Part shown: positions 53,103 to 62,892 of the stretch, one piece after another
How positions within the stretch are numbered: position 1 is the first letter of the stretch
How the letters are laid out: each line of letters begins with the position of its first letter
Assembly (NCBI RefSeq): GCF_013248905.1
Contig: NZ_JABRVS010000001.1
Location: 4,774,001 to 4,838,000, forward strand
Direction: 5' to 3'
DNA length: 64,000 bases
DNA from: Shewanella sp. VB17
GTDB lineage: Bacteria > Pseudomonadota > Gammaproteobacteria > Enterobacterales > Shewanellaceae
The notes under the pieces: generated by a model
The model's database searches: none
Told to the model about the DNA's origin: nothing
The model's input: only the letters and a program-made list of their open reading frames with translations
Translations under genes and position numbers: made by a program

Positions 53103-53612
53103 TTAAAAAGGGAAACGTTGACTCAATTGAGGGTAGGTTAATGTTAATAATTTCTTCTTTGTTGAAAACTTTTTCCCTTGAGGAGTCGCCATTCCTGATG
53201 ATACAAAAGGCAGTTCACCTCCAGTGCGGTCTTCAAAAATTTGTCCTGCAATAAGATCATATTCATCTAGAAAAGGGTAAGCATAACCATCTTTTTCTGG
53301 CCACAAAGTCAATGTACCAAGTTCATCAGGATTATTAATCACTTTTTCATACCACTCTTGTCCTAGTGAAATGATAAAGCAACGAAACTCAGCAAATGCA
53401 TACTCAGAATCGCAACCTGTAATAATATAGGCAGCTCCCCATATGGACCAAAAATAACAACGACGCATTTGCTGGCCAAAAAATTTATCAAATTCAACTA
53501 ATTCATCATTATTTAACAGCTCAAGTCTAGCTTTTAAATTATCAGCTAGGTCAATCTGATCCTGTTCTGGTGACGTCCTTGTCACCAATTGCCAAAACTC
53601 TGCTTCGGTCAT
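53103..53612 (-). CDS. DUF4240 domain protein
   Basis: Protein of 169 residues with the DUF4240 pattern: MTEAEFWQLVTRTSPEQDQ at the start, ELVEFDKFFGQQMRRCYFW and SLGQEWYEKVINNPDELG further on. Function unknown; related proteins occur near toxin or immunity genes and as stand-alone genes. The frame extends to 53654, but the start at MTEAEFW is where the family begins; a strong ggggga stretch lies in the extension, so a start a few codons upstream cannot be excluded. Confidence 0.8.
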   Translation of the reverse strand: MTEAEFWQLVTRTSPEQDQIDLADNLKARLELLNNDELVEFDKFFGQQMRRCYFWSIWGAAYIITGCDSEYAFAEFRCFIISLGQEWYEKVINNPDELGTLTLWPEKDGYAYPFLDEYDLIAGQIFEDRTGGELPFVSSGMATPQGKKFSTKKKLLTLTYPQLSQRFPF

Positions 53613-53769
53613 CGTATCTTTCTCATTAATGCATTCTCCCCCTATTCTAACCAATTCGCCTCACCTGAGCAGTAAAATGATAAATAATGAGGGTTAAATA
53701 ACAAATTTTGACTCTAAGCAGAGATTTTTTTACACTCTCATCGGTAAACTTAACCTAACGAGATGTACC

Positions 53770-54171
53770 ATGAAAAAACCCACTTTGCCCCTCAGCATCA
53801 TAATGATTTTGTATGCCATTATGACCGCTGTTGCAACATGGAGAGCAATCAATATTCAAGCAGTCGATCTATTCTCATTAGGTGTTGTACCTGTATTATT
53901 GGGTTTAATGTTAAGGACAAGTTGGGCTAGTATCGCCTTTAAAGCCTATTTAGCGATCCAAACCTTGGGGCTTACAGCGCTCGCAGGCACAGCCATCATT
54001 GCATACCAGATATCACCACAAGATGTAAAAATTGCTTTCAATAACCAAGAAATACCCGTCCCATTAGTGGCTATTGCTGCCACGATTTTGTTAGTATTTC
54101 AATATTGGGTCGCCTTTTCTAAGTCCACTAAAGTCTATCTAGAACACACGACTGTTAAAAGTAGAATATAG
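53770..54171 (+). CDS. Small integral membrane protein, unknown
   Basis: Protein of 133 residues with four predicted membrane segments (about 7-25, 35-50, 56-78 and 97-115) and a basic tail ending VKSRI. The ribosome site aacgaga is 7 bases before the ATG. I do not recognise the family. It precedes the double-receiver gene by about 105 bp on the same strand, without a terminator between, so co-transcription is possible. Confidence 0.65.
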   Translation: MKKPTLPLSIIMILYAIMTAVATWRAINIQAVDLFSLGVVPVLLGLMLRTSWASIAFKAYLAIQTLGLTALAGTAIIAYQISPQDVKIAFNNQEIPVPLVAIAATILLVFQYWVAFSKSTKVYLEHTTVKSRI

Positions 54172-54278
54172 ATAATTAGATTCGCGTAACACAATGATAA
54201 TAAAGAAAATTAATCAAATGTTGTGTTTACCTTCTTTTTGTTCCATATTTTAATATAAACCCATAGAACATTGACGCT

Positions 54279-55076
54279 ATGAGCACACTGTTACCAAGTG
54301 AACTTTCTATACTGCTTTTAGAAGCATCAGATACTCAAAGAAAGATCATCAGTAGTAAACTATCAGAAGAAGGCTTCAGCAATATTCAAACAGCAACCAC
54401 AGTATCTGAAGCACTCGACATCATTAATCACTACCCGCCAGATCTGGTGACCAGTGCGATGCATTTTGAAGATGGAACAGCACTCACAATCCTAAAAGAA
54501 ATAAAAGAAAATAAAAATCTTGAAGACATACAATTTATGTTGGTCTCTTCTGAATGCCGTCGCGAACAATTAGAAGTCTATAGACAAGCTGGAGTTGTTG
54601 CTATTCTTCCAAAACCTTTCTCTTCTGAGCATTTACTAAAAGCGCTCAATTCAACTTTAGACCTGTTAAACGACAATGAACTTGAACTCAGTCATTTCGA
54701 TGTCCATGAGCTTAAAGTCCTCGTTGTCGATGATAGTAAACTGGCAAGAAATATTATCAAACGAACCATTGCTAAGATGGGGTTGAAATTAATTACTGAA
54801 GCCGAAGATGGGGCTCAAGCAATTGAAATAATGAAAGACAATCAATTTGATTTGGTGATCACCGATTACAATATGCCTAGTGTCGATGGTTTAGCATTAA
54901 CTCAATTTATTCGTAATGACAGCCAACAATGTCACGTACCGATATTAATGGTGTCATCTGAAGCAAATGACACCCATCTAGCTAATGTTGCTCAAGCAGG
55001 CGTTAATGCACTATGCGATAAACCTTTCGAACCAATGCTAGTTAAGCAGCTTCTTTATCAACTATTAAATGATTAG
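54279..55076 (+). CDS. Response regulator with two receiver domains, the first degenerate
   Basis: Protein of 265 residues made of two receiver (REC) domains and no output domain. REC2 (about 144-265) is complete: acidic pair D151/D152, phosphoacceptor D196 in DLVITDYNMPSVDG, and K248 in CDKPFEP. REC1 (about 10-130) has the lysine K112 in PKPFSSEH, but its phosphoacceptor loop is two residues short and reads DLVTSAMHFEDG, with Ser or Ala in place of Asp, so it cannot be phosphorylated in the normal way. This CheY-like double protein may signal by protein contact. No kinase gene is adjacent. Confidence 0.87.
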   Translation: MSTLLPSELSILLLEASDTQRKIISSKLSEEGFSNIQTATTVSEALDIINHYPPDLVTSAMHFEDGTALTILKEIKENKNLEDIQFMLVSSECRREQLEVYRQAGVVAILPKPFSSEHLLKALNSTLDLLNDNELELSHFDVHELKVLVVDDSKLARNIIKRTIAKMGLKLITEAEDGAQAIEIMKDNQFDLVITDYNMPSVDGLALTQFIRNDSQQCHVPILMVSSEANDTHLANVAQAGVNALCDKPFEPMLVKQLLYQLLND

Positions 55077-55598
55077 TTGGCCATTACTCACATCTAGGAT
55101 CCATTCCACTAAAATCTAACCACGACTTTTATCTTTTCGCTTACTCTTTAATCACGTGTATATTCAACAAAAAACACTAGTAACTTCATCCACAGAGCTG
55201 TCGTTCACCCCCTGAGAGCAGCAAGCAAACTTATAGAAATTAACATTTTAATTAACAAACTAGATACTCTGACCTTCACCTACATTCCATTTTTAACTGA
55301 TTTTAACGCCATAACATACTCTTTTTCGCATAGAAACCAGCCAAGCTCTCTCTTACCCTCTCAATAAAACACTGCCTTCATAACGCTAAATTTTTAACCT
55401 AAACACTTAACATTTACGAAGAGATCACTCAACTCATCATTAAAGAACGTTTTTTACACGATTTTTAACCAGAAAAGAGAGTCATTACACTGAAAGACCT
55501 TTTCATATGGTATATCTTATGGCATGTTAGTGATTGCAATTACAAAGAATACAGTGTGATTGGTATAATTAAATCTACCGAAAGAAGAGACTATTCAA
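55077..55598. promoter_or_regulatory. Upstream region of the HU gene
   Basis: About 520 bp with no gene, AT-rich. A tataat hexamer at 55564-55569, about 30 bp before the ATG, is a good -10 box; the best -35 candidate (ttacaa, 55540-55545) is weak. This is likely the HU promoter. Confidence 0.5.
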
Positions 55599-55871
55599 AT
55601 GAATAAAACTGAACTTGTTGCAAAAATGGCTGAGCATGCGGAACTGACTAAAGCAGAAGCTGCACGTGCATTAAAATCTTTTGAAGAAACTGTTACAGAA
55701 GCAATGAAAAACGGTGATAAGATTTCTATCGTTGGATTTGGTTCTTTCGAAACGTCAAGTCGTGCTGCACGTACTGGCCGCAATCCACAAACTGGTAAAG
55801 AAATTCAAATTCCAGCAGCGACAGTACCTAAATTTAAAGCAGGTAAGACTCTGAAAGATAGTGTGAACTAA
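55599..55871 (+). CDS. hupA: HU-family nucleoid protein
   Basis: Histone-like DNA-bending protein of 90 residues. The N-terminal helical dimer part MNKTELVAKMAEHAELTKAE and the arm region VGFGSFETSSRAARTGRNPQ, with TGKEIQIPA carrying the intercalating proline, followed by PKFKAGKTLKDSVN, are classic HU. Closest in pattern to HU-alpha; the isoform name is my inference. aagaaga before the ATG serves as ribosome site and a strong terminator follows. Confidence 0.93.
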   Translation: MNKTELVAKMAEHAELTKAEAARALKSFEETVTEAMKNGDKISIVGFGSFETSSRAARTGRNPQTGKEIQIPAATVPKFKAGKTLKDSVN

Positions 55872-55894
55872 ATATATCTTTCACTGTTGTAAAT

Positions 55895-55921
55895 AAAAAC
55901 CTCCTATTGGAGGTTTTTTTG
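55895..55921 (+). terminator. Terminator after the HU gene
   Basis: Stem AAAACCTCC / GGAGGTTTT with loop tatt, followed by further T residues; 25 bp past the stop. Confidence 0.9.
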
Positions 55922-55945
55922 TATTAACACTTCACCTCTAGCAAG

Positions 55946-58231
55946 TTACGTTAATATTTCAACCGCTATTGACTTAGATGTCGGTGTCCAGCTTACATCC
56001 CCTACGCTCCCCAAAGGCACGAGAGGATTCGTTTCAGGATAATATGCTGCAACATTACCTGATGGAATATCATACTCAATTAACATAAAATCGGATACCT
56101 GACGTATTTCTTTATCCGGCCACAGTGAATTAATCGTCACTTTGTCCAGGTGCGATAATCCTAACGCTTTTATATCTTCAGCATTCATCATTAACACTTT
56201 ACGCTGGCCATAGACACCTCGATATCGGTCATCTAAACCATAAACCGTGGTATTGTACTGATCATGAGATCGTAAGGTCTGTAACACGAAAACAGGCTTA
56301 TCTGTCAATTCATAAATTGATTGAGGGAAAATTGAATCTGGTAACCCATGGCTCATAATTTGTGCTTTATGGCTCATGGTATTCCATATATGTTGAGCTG
56401 CTGAATTTCCCAAATAGAAACCACCTGGCTGTTTAATTTTATCATTAAAATCAGCAAAACCTGGGATCACATCAGCAATTGCATTTCTAATATTGTCGTA
56501 ATTTTCAACCATGTGAGACCAATTAACCGTATCACTCCCTAAGGTTGAAGCTGCAATACCGGCAATAATAGCAGGCTCAGATAACATGCCATCCAATTCA
56601 CTTTCCACCACTCCTGCAGAGGCATGTACCATGCTAAATGAATCCTCCACTGTCACTTTCTGAGGCCCACTTAACTGCGTATCAATATCACTTCGCCCCA
56701 AACAAGGTAATATTAAAGCCTGCTTACCCGTAATTAGATGACTTCTATTTAGCTTAGTTGCAATATGCACCGTTAAATCACAGCGGCTTAATGCCTCTTC
56801 GGTGAGTCTAGTATCAGGGGCTGCGGCGGCAAAGTTTCCACCTAAACCAATAAACACTTTACTCTCACCTGACAACATAGCGTGAATCGCTTGCACCACA
56901 TTATGGCCAGGCTCTGTCGGTGGCGAAAAGCCAAATTTTTGCTCAAGACGGTTCAGAAACATAGGATGCGGTTTCTCGTTAATTCCCATCGTTCTGTCAC
57001 CTTGTACATTGCTGTGACCCCGAACCGGACATAAACCAGCCCCAGACTTACCGACCTGCCCACGTAACAACTGTAGATTCGTCAGCTCTTGAATAGTCTG
57101 CACAGAATGTTTGTGCTGAGTCAGCCCCATTGCCCAAGTACAAATAACACGATTGGCATTCACATGAACGTTAGCCGCTTGCGCTAACTGTGCTTGACTT
57201 AACCCTGACTGCTCGATAATTTGACTCCAACTCGTGCGCTCAACCAATTCAAGGTAATTAGCCAGCCCATCACAATGCTTAGCAATAAAAGTATAATCAA
57301 ATACACCTTCACCACCATCGGCTTTATCAGTGATATCTAACACTAACATGGCTTTAACCATCCCCCTGATCGCTGCCATATCCCCCCCCAATTTAGAGGT
57401 AAAATAGACACTACTGATAGGTGTTGACCCATGAGTTATCATCTCAACTTTATCTTGGGGGTTGGCAAAACGCTCTAAACCTCGTTCTTTTAAGGTGTTA
57501 AAAGTGATAATTTGTGCACCTCGACGAGACGCTTTATGCAGAGAATCCAACATACGAGGATGATTACTACCCGGATTTTGACCAAACACAAAAATAGCAT
57601 CTGCATGTTCAAAATCAGCAAGGCTTACCGTCCCTTTGCCAATCCCAATAGACTCTGTCATTGCGATCCCGCTCGCTTCATGGCACATGTTAGAGCAATC
57701 AGGAAGATTATTGGTCCCAAACAGCCTAACAAATAACTGATAAAGAAAAGCAGCCTCATTACTGGTGCGTCCTGAGGTATAAAATTCAGCTTGATTTGGG
57801 TTATCTAGTCCATTCAAGCTCATTGCGATTAATTCAAACGCATCCGGCCAAGATATCGATTCGTATTGATCAGTATCAAGGTTATAGACCATAGGCTCAG
57901 CGAGACGTCCTTGCGACTCAAGAAAATAGCTATCTTGTAATTTAAGCGTACTGACACTGTACTGTTGGAAAAAATCAGCTTTAACCCTTTTACTGGTCGC
58001 CTCCCAATTTACCGCTTTAGCCCCATTTTCACAGAATTTAAAATGTCCTTGTTCACGGCTTTCCCCCCAAGCACATCCCGGACAATCAAAGCCATAATCT
58101 TGATTCGTTTTCAGTAAATTCCTAATATTATTAGTAACATTTTCGCTTTTTATCAGTTGCTTTGCTGTACTAGCTAACGCGCCCCAACCACCAGCCGCAT
58201 GTTTATATTTAGCGATTCTTTTTTTTATCAT
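55946..58231 (-). CDS. FdhF/YdeP-family molybdopterin oxidoreductase
   Basis: Molybdopterin-dependent oxidoreductase of 761 residues, YdeP-type. The N-terminal CPGCAWGESREQGHFKFCEN replaces the four-cysteine cluster site of formate dehydrogenases, NLPDCSNMCHEASGIAM holds the active-site region, and the cofactor-binding domains follow (FGQNPGSNHPRMLD; VRGHSNVQGDRTMG; the C-terminal YDIPSGNVAAYYPETNPLVP). E. coli YdeP is linked to acid resistance; its substrate is not known. The FdhD gene that sulphurates the cofactor lies directly upstream with 17 bp spacing, so the two are co-transcribed. Confidence 0.92.
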   Translation of the reverse strand: MIKKRIAKYKHAAGGWGALASTAKQLIKSENVTNNIRNLLKTNQDYGFDCPGCAWGESREQGHFKFCENGAKAVNWEATSKRVKADFFQQYSVSTLKLQDSYFLESQGRLAEPMVYNLDTDQYESISWPDAFELIAMSLNGLDNPNQAEFYTSGRTSNEAAFLYQLFVRLFGTNNLPDCSNMCHEASGIAMTESIGIGKGTVSLADFEHADAIFVFGQNPGSNHPRMLDSLHKASRRGAQIITFNTLKERGLERFANPQDKVEMITHGSTPISSVYFTSKLGGDMAAIRGMVKAMLVLDITDKADGGEGVFDYTFIAKHCDGLANYLELVERTSWSQIIEQSGLSQAQLAQAANVHVNANRVICTWAMGLTQHKHSVQTIQELTNLQLLRGQVGKSGAGLCPVRGHSNVQGDRTMGINEKPHPMFLNRLEQKFGFSPPTEPGHNVVQAIHAMLSGESKVFIGLGGNFAAAAPDTRLTEEALSRCDLTVHIATKLNRSHLITGKQALILPCLGRSDIDTQLSGPQKVTVEDSFSMVHASAGVVESELDGMLSEPAIIAGIAASTLGSDTVNWSHMVENYDNIRNAIADVIPGFADFNDKIKQPGGFYLGNSAAQHIWNTMSHKAQIMSHGLPDSIFPQSIYELTDKPVFVLQTLRSHDQYNTTVYGLDDRYRGVYGQRKVLMMNAEDIKALGLSHLDKVTINSLWPDKEIRQVSDFMLIEYDIPSGNVAAYYPETNPLVPLGSVGDVSWTPTSKSIAVEILT

Positions 58232-58248
58232 GGTATGTTCTCAGCTAA

Positions 58249-59049
58249 TTAATCACCTCGGTTATAAATCCTTGGCGCGTCTTTTTTTGTAAGATGAATT
58301 AAATTAATATTATGTTGTTGTGCCCAATATACTGCCAGTGTCGTTGGAGCTGATAAACACATTAAGGTCGGAAATTCAGCGCGGGCTATTTTTTGAATTA
58401 ACTCATAGCTACAACGACTGGTCATCACAACAAAACCCTCGCTTGGATCAAGCTTATTAGCCACCACATACCCAATCATCTTATCCAACGCATTATGACG
58501 GCCCACATCCTCCCGGCAAACTTTTATCTCTCCAGAGTGGCTGACAAAAAAAGCAGCATGCAAGGCTCCTGAAATTTTGCCATACTGTTGCCAATCTCTT
58601 AATTTAGGCTCCAATTCATCAAAAACCTTCGCATCAGGCAGCACGCTTTTAGCGACTGGTTTAGCTGGAACCAATAAGTTTTTCAAGGCTTCATGGCCAC
58701 AAATACCACACCCAGTTCGCCCGCTCAATTGGCGTCTATGTATTTTTAATGCTGCAAAGTCTCTCTCATTAATCATCACATTGGCTTCAATCCCCATTGC
58801 CGTCATCTTGTATTCAATGTCTTTAAGACTGATGGCTGAGGAAATAATGTTTTCAGATAAGGAAAAGCCTAAAATAAAATCATCTAATGCGATTGGTGTA
58901 ACCATCATCACAGCATAATTAATGTCATTATAACTAATAGCTAATGCAACCTCGATCACCAATTCAGCTCTACTCAGCCCATTATCAACACATTCAAAAT
59001 TTAAGGCTCTACTTGCTGCAGACTCATATTCAGTTACATTCTGAGACAC
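58249..59049 (-). CDS. fdhD: Sulfur carrier protein FdhD
   Basis: Sulfurtransferase of 266 residues that passes sulfur from IscS to the molybdenum cofactor of formate-dehydrogenase-like enzymes. The loop GRTGCGICGHEAL places the active cysteines at C114 and C117; GALHAAFFVSHSG and VCREDVGRHNALDKMIGYVV, and MTSRCSYELIQKIARA complete the FdhD pattern. It precedes the YdeP-type molybdoenzyme gene on the same strand, its obvious client. Length is normal for the family. Confidence 0.95.
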   Translation of the reverse strand: MSQNVTEYESAASRALNFECVDNGLSRAELVIEVALAISYNDINYAVMMVTPIALDDFILGFSLSENIISSAISLKDIEYKMTAMGIEANVMINERDFAALKIHRRQLSGRTGCGICGHEALKNLLVPAKPVAKSVLPDAKVFDELEPKLRDWQQYGKISGALHAAFFVSHSGEIKVCREDVGRHNALDKMIGYVVANKLDPSEGFVVMTSRCSYELIQKIARAEFPTLMCLSAPTTLAVYWAQQHNINLIHLTKKDAPRIYNRGD

Positions 59050-59383
59050 TTTTCTACGACCATTAGCAATAATTTAATGACACTACACACTTTTAATATC
59101 TGAGAGTCAATAGTTAACAGCCACACTTTCACCCAACATTTATTATAATTAACAGTATGATTCCTATCTATTATATCGATATAAAATGGCAGTCCTGTTT
59201 CTGTCAGTAATACTGACACCAAACCCGTCTCACGCCCCATTAAGATTGAGAAAGGTTAACGCACAAAAAGATTACCTCTCATCATTGCATCTCTATCGAC
59301 CGTAAAAGGTTTACCCTGCTACACTAAACTACAAACAGAAACTCCCTAAATTCACCCATGTAATTAAACAAAAGGATTTGTTT
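59050..59383. promoter_or_regulatory. Divergent region between fdhD and comM-like genes
   Basis: 334 bp without a convincing gene; a minus-strand frame at 59034-59240 overlaps the fdhD start and has no features of a protein. Promoters for both units should lie here. Confidence 0.4.
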
Positions 59384-60904
59384 ATGGCCATCGCCTGCGT
59401 CGCTACCCGAGCCAGTAAAGGAGTTGAGGCTCCTGCCGTAACGGTTGAAGTACACCTCAGTAATGGTCTTCCTGCATTTAATCTGGTTGGATTACCCGAA
59501 ACCTCAGTGAAAGAAGCAAAAGAGCGAGTTCGCAGCGCCATTATCAATGCTGGTTTCGAATTTCCCACGAGGAGAATTACTGTTAACCTAGCGCCAGCAG
59601 ATTTGCCTAAACAAGGAGGCCGCTATGATCTTCCCATTGCCATCGGAATATTAGCCGCGTCAAAACAAATCCCCAACAATGCTTTGAAAAATCATGAATT
59701 TGTTGGTGAACTAGCCTTATCTGGACATATCAAACATAGCCATGGTCTCTTCCCCGTCATTGTCGAGGCTCGTAAGCAGAACACTGAACTCATTGTCCCT
59801 TTGGATAACCGCGCAGATGCAGAATTGGTTGGGTATAATAAAGTTCATTTCGCCTCTCATCTTCACACTGTCAGCGAGTACCTGCATGGCCAAGCTCCTC
59901 TACCCGGTATAGAGTCAGGCTTAGAGTGGATAGAAAATGACATTGTACAGCAGGCTTGCTTCAGCGAAGTCATAGGTCAGTATCATGCAAAGCATGGATT
60001 AGAGATAGCTGCAGCGGGTAATCACAATATTTTACTACTTGGTCCCCCAGGTACCGGTAAGAGTATGCTGGCTAGCCGCATGATACAATTGCTGCCTCCG
60101 TTAAGCTACGATGAAGCACTAGAAGTTGCAGCAATACATTCAGTTGCAGGCCATGATATTCATCCTAAAAAATTTTACACTCGTCCTTATAGAGCGCCTC
60201 ATCATACTAGCTCAGCTATCTCTCTTGTCGGTGGTGGTGGCATCCCTAAACCTGGAGAGATCTCACTGGCTCACCGAGGGGTACTTTTTCTCGATGAAAT
60301 CGTAGAGTTTCCACGAAAAGTACTTGACTGTTTACGTGAGCCCATGGAGACGGGGGAAATTGTGATCTCGCGCGCTGCAGCTAAACTCACCTTTTTAAGC
60401 CGTTTTCAGCTTGTCGCAGCGATGAACCCTAGCCCTTGTGGAGATATAGAAAATGCCAGAGCCACTCCTGATCAAATCCAACGTTACTTATCACGTTTAT
60501 CAGGCCCCTTTCTTGACCGATTTGATCTCACCATTGACGTACCAAGACTACCTGCAGGTTCATTAACGCAAGCAGACAATCAATCTGAAACCAGTAGTAT
60601 TATCGCCGCAAGGGTCAAACAAGCACGAGATATCCAACTGAACCGAGCAGGCGTCCTTAATGGTGAACTGACAAGCAAACAGCTCAAAGATCTAGGCCAG
60701 TTTAAACAAACAGATCTGCTCTTCCTAGAACAAAGTGTCAACAAATTAAATTTATCTACACGCAGTTTTCATCGACTACAAAGAGTCGCACGCACAATTG
60801 CAGACCTTCAACAGAGCCAGGAAGTGGAACGTAATCATATCGCCCAAGCACTTGGTTACCGCGCCATGGATAGATTACTTAATAACCTTAAAACGCCTTA
60901 CTAA
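59384..60904 (+). CDS. comM: YifB/ComM family Mg-chelatase-like AAA ATPase
   Basis: AAA+ ATPase of 506 residues with an N-terminal Lon-protease-like S16 domain (MAIACVATRASKGVEAPAVT to about 170) and a magnesium-chelatase-type ATPase. Walker A LLLGPPGTGKS and Walker B GVLFLDEIVEF are clear, with RAPHHTSSAISLVGGGGIPK between and the C-terminal Mg_chelatase_C domain ending LGYRAMDRLLNNL. ComM is a hexameric helicase that drives branch migration when transformed DNA is integrated. The start at 59384 has aagga 8 bases upstream; a TTG two codons earlier is less likely. Confidence 0.94.
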   Translation: MAIACVATRASKGVEAPAVTVEVHLSNGLPAFNLVGLPETSVKEAKERVRSAIINAGFEFPTRRITVNLAPADLPKQGGRYDLPIAIGILAASKQIPNNALKNHEFVGELALSGHIKHSHGLFPVIVEARKQNTELIVPLDNRADAELVGYNKVHFASHLHTVSEYLHGQAPLPGIESGLEWIENDIVQQACFSEVIGQYHAKHGLEIAAAGNHNILLLGPPGTGKSMLASRMIQLLPPLSYDEALEVAAIHSVAGHDIHPKKFYTRPYRAPHHTSSAISLVGGGGIPKPGEISLAHRGVLFLDEIVEFPRKVLDCLREPMETGEIVISRAAAKLTFLSRFQLVAAMNPSPCGDIENARATPDQIQRYLSRLSGPFLDRFDLTIDVPRLPAGSLTQADNQSETSSIIAARVKQARDIQLNRAGVLNGELTSKQLKDLGQFKQTDLLFLEQSVNKLNLSTRSFHRLQRVARTIADLQQSQEVERNHIAQALGYRAMDRLLNNLKTPY

Positions 60905-61016
60905 CGATGATCCTAGTCATTTAAAAAGTAAAATGGCACTAATCTAGCACAACAATATTGAGCAAAAGCCTGACTAGGAGTAATATAAGTCTCCAATTTA
61001 TATCGGGGGACATTAC

Positions 61017-61925
61017 GTGGGTCGAATTAGTTGTTTAATCAGGGGATCACTAGCATTTGTATGCTTGGGAATAAGTACATTATTTTGGGTACTCCCTATT
61101 ATCATATTAAGCCCGATTAAATTACTCCCTATACCGATGATTCGAACCATGATCTCATCTCTACTTGATAATTGTGCCACGACTTGGATTTCTATAAATG
61201 GGATCATTGAGCGCATTTTTCATCCCGTGGACATTCACCTACACGGCAATGCTGAACTCACACCTAAAGAGTGGTACATGGTGATAGCAAATCATCAGTC
61301 TTGGGTAGATATTTTGATTTTACAGCGTGTTTTAAACAGAAAAATCCCTTTTTTAAAATTTTTTCTCAAAAAAGAACTGATTTTCGTCCCCTTTCTAGGC
61401 TTAGCTTGGTGGGCATTAGACTTCCCATTTATGCGACGCTACAGCACGACACAGCTACGAAAAAACCCTAAGCTTAGGGGGAAAGATATTGAGATAACTC
61501 GAAATGCCTGCGCCAAATTTAAGTCTACCCCCGTCAGCATTATGAATTTTGTTGAAGGCACTCGATTTAAAACAGAAAAACATCAACAACAAAAGTCTCA
61601 ATTTACACATTTACTTAAGCCCAAAGCGGGTGGTCTTGCTTTTGCATTATCAGCTATGGGCGATCACATCCATAAATTAGTTAATGTTTCTATCTATTAC
61701 CCACATAAGATCCCCACTTACTGGGAATACATTAGTGGTCAGGTTAAAGATGTACATGTCCATATCGAAGTGACGGATATTCCAGCTGAGATGCGTGGTG
61801 ATTATATTAAGGACAGAGCATTTAAAATCGCATTTCAAGAGCAGCTGAATCATATTTGGCAAGAAAAAGACCAAATACTGAACCAGTTAGCCCAAAAAAA
61901 TACAGAAAATCACAAGGTACGATAG
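61017..61925 (+). CDS. Acyltransferase of the YihG/PlsC type, first of a tandem pair
   Basis: 1-acyl-sn-glycerol-3-phosphate acyltransferase-like inner-membrane protein of 302 residues, YihG type. N-terminal membrane segment (about 12-35), catalytic motif NHQSWVDILILQ (His-x4-Asp), KFFLKKELIFVPFLGLAWW and the acceptor motif FVEGTRFKTEK. It probably adds an acyl chain, often unsaturated, to lysophosphatidic acid. The start is a GTG with a strong ggggga ribosome site. A paralogue follows after 4 bp. Confidence 0.9.
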   Translation: MGRISCLIRGSLAFVCLGISTLFWVLPIIILSPIKLLPIPMIRTMISSLLDNCATTWISINGIIERIFHPVDIHLHGNAELTPKEWYMVIANHQSWVDILILQRVLNRKIPFLKFFLKKELIFVPFLGLAWWALDFPFMRRYSTTQLRKNPKLRGKDIEITRNACAKFKSTPVSIMNFVEGTRFKTEKHQQQKSQFTHLLKPKAGGLAFALSAMGDHIHKLVNVSIYYPHKIPTYWEYISGQVKDVHVHIEVTDIPAEMRGDYIKDRAFKIAFQEQLNHIWQEKDQILNQLAQKNTENHKVR

Positions 61926-61929
61926 TCAG

Positions 61930-62850
61930 ATGTTAAATTTTCTTCCTGCTTCAATACTCTATATCATGAGCTCACTGCTTTTAGCCATCAATACTACAGT
62001 ATGGGCAGGTTTGATTAGCCTAGGCGGAATAGTCAAGCTTTTTATTCCTTTCATTGCTGGACGTAATGCTCTGACCAGAATAATGAATAAGTTTATGTGG
62101 GCATGGGCTACATGTAATGGTGGGATATTATATTTACTTGCTGATATAGAATGGGATATACAAGGATTAGAAAATTTAGATAAAAATAGTTGGTACTTAC
62201 TGATTAGTAATCATCTCAGTGGTTTGGACATTGCAGTACAAACTTATGTATTACGTAATCATATTCCAATGCTTAAGTTTTTTCTTAAACGTGAGCTAAT
62301 GTACATACCGTTTTTAGGCTTGGGTTGCTGGAGCTTGGATATGCCATTTATGAGCCGTACAAGCCCAACAAAACTAAAGAAACAACCTAAACTTAAAGGT
62401 AAGGATTTAATCGCGACTCGACGGGCTTGTGAAAAATTTAAAACCATGCCGACTTCTATCATCAATTATGTTGAAGGTAGTCGTTTCACCGAAGATAAAC
62501 ACGCTCGCCAAAACTCACCTTATCGCTACTTACTAAAGCCCAAGGCTGGCGGTATTGCCTTTGCACTGTCGGCAATGGGTGAACAATTTACTCATTTACT
62601 CAATTGTACCTTGGTCTACCCACAAACCAAGTCAGATCCACTGTCTGAAGTAATGCATGGCAAAATTAATAAAATTATTGTGAAAATAGAAGTATTACCT
62701 GTCCCAGAAGTTGACAATACACGCTATTTTTCTGAAGCAGCATACCGAGTCGAATTTCAGCGTTGGTTAAACCAATTATGGAAAGAAAAAGATGAACAAA
62801 TACATCAAGTAATGCTTGAAAATGGTATAGAAAAGCAGGATAAAACCTAA
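61930..62850 (+). CDS. Acyltransferase of the YihG/PlsC type, second of a tandem pair
   Basis: Paralogue of the preceding gene, 306 residues. Same order: membrane segment (about 7-40), catalytic motif NHLSGLDIAVQ (His-x4-Asp), KFFLKRELMYIPFLGLGCWS, and YVEGSRFTEDK. The spacing of 4 bp and the common strand show one operon. The second Trp/Val of the first motif is changed (HLSGLD against HQSWVD), a possible sign of different acyl preference. A hairpin follows. Confidence 0.9.
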   Translation: MLNFLPASILYIMSSLLLAINTTVWAGLISLGGIVKLFIPFIAGRNALTRIMNKFMWAWATCNGGILYLLADIEWDIQGLENLDKNSWYLLISNHLSGLDIAVQTYVLRNHIPMLKFFLKRELMYIPFLGLGCWSLDMPFMSRTSPTKLKKQPKLKGKDLIATRRACEKFKTMPTSIINYVEGSRFTEDKHARQNSPYRYLLKPKAGGIAFALSAMGEQFTHLLNCTLVYPQTKSDPLSEVMHGKINKIIVKIEVLPVPEVDNTRYFSEAAYRVEFQRWLNQLWKEKDEQIHQVMLENGIEKQDKT

Positions 62851-62866
62851 CAAAGAGTCGATATTA

Positions 62867-62892
62867 GTGCCTAAAAAACATTCATTAGGCAC
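62867..62892 (+). terminator. Hairpin after the acyltransferase pair
   Basis: Perfect 8-bp stem GTGCCTAA / TTAGGCAC with a 10-base A-rich loop, 17 bp past the stop. There is no T-run after it. Confidence 0.45.

Noticed and set aside
59034..59240. Minus-strand frame upstream of fdhD
   Set aside because: It overlaps the fdhD start in another frame and lacks protein features; treated as promoter region.
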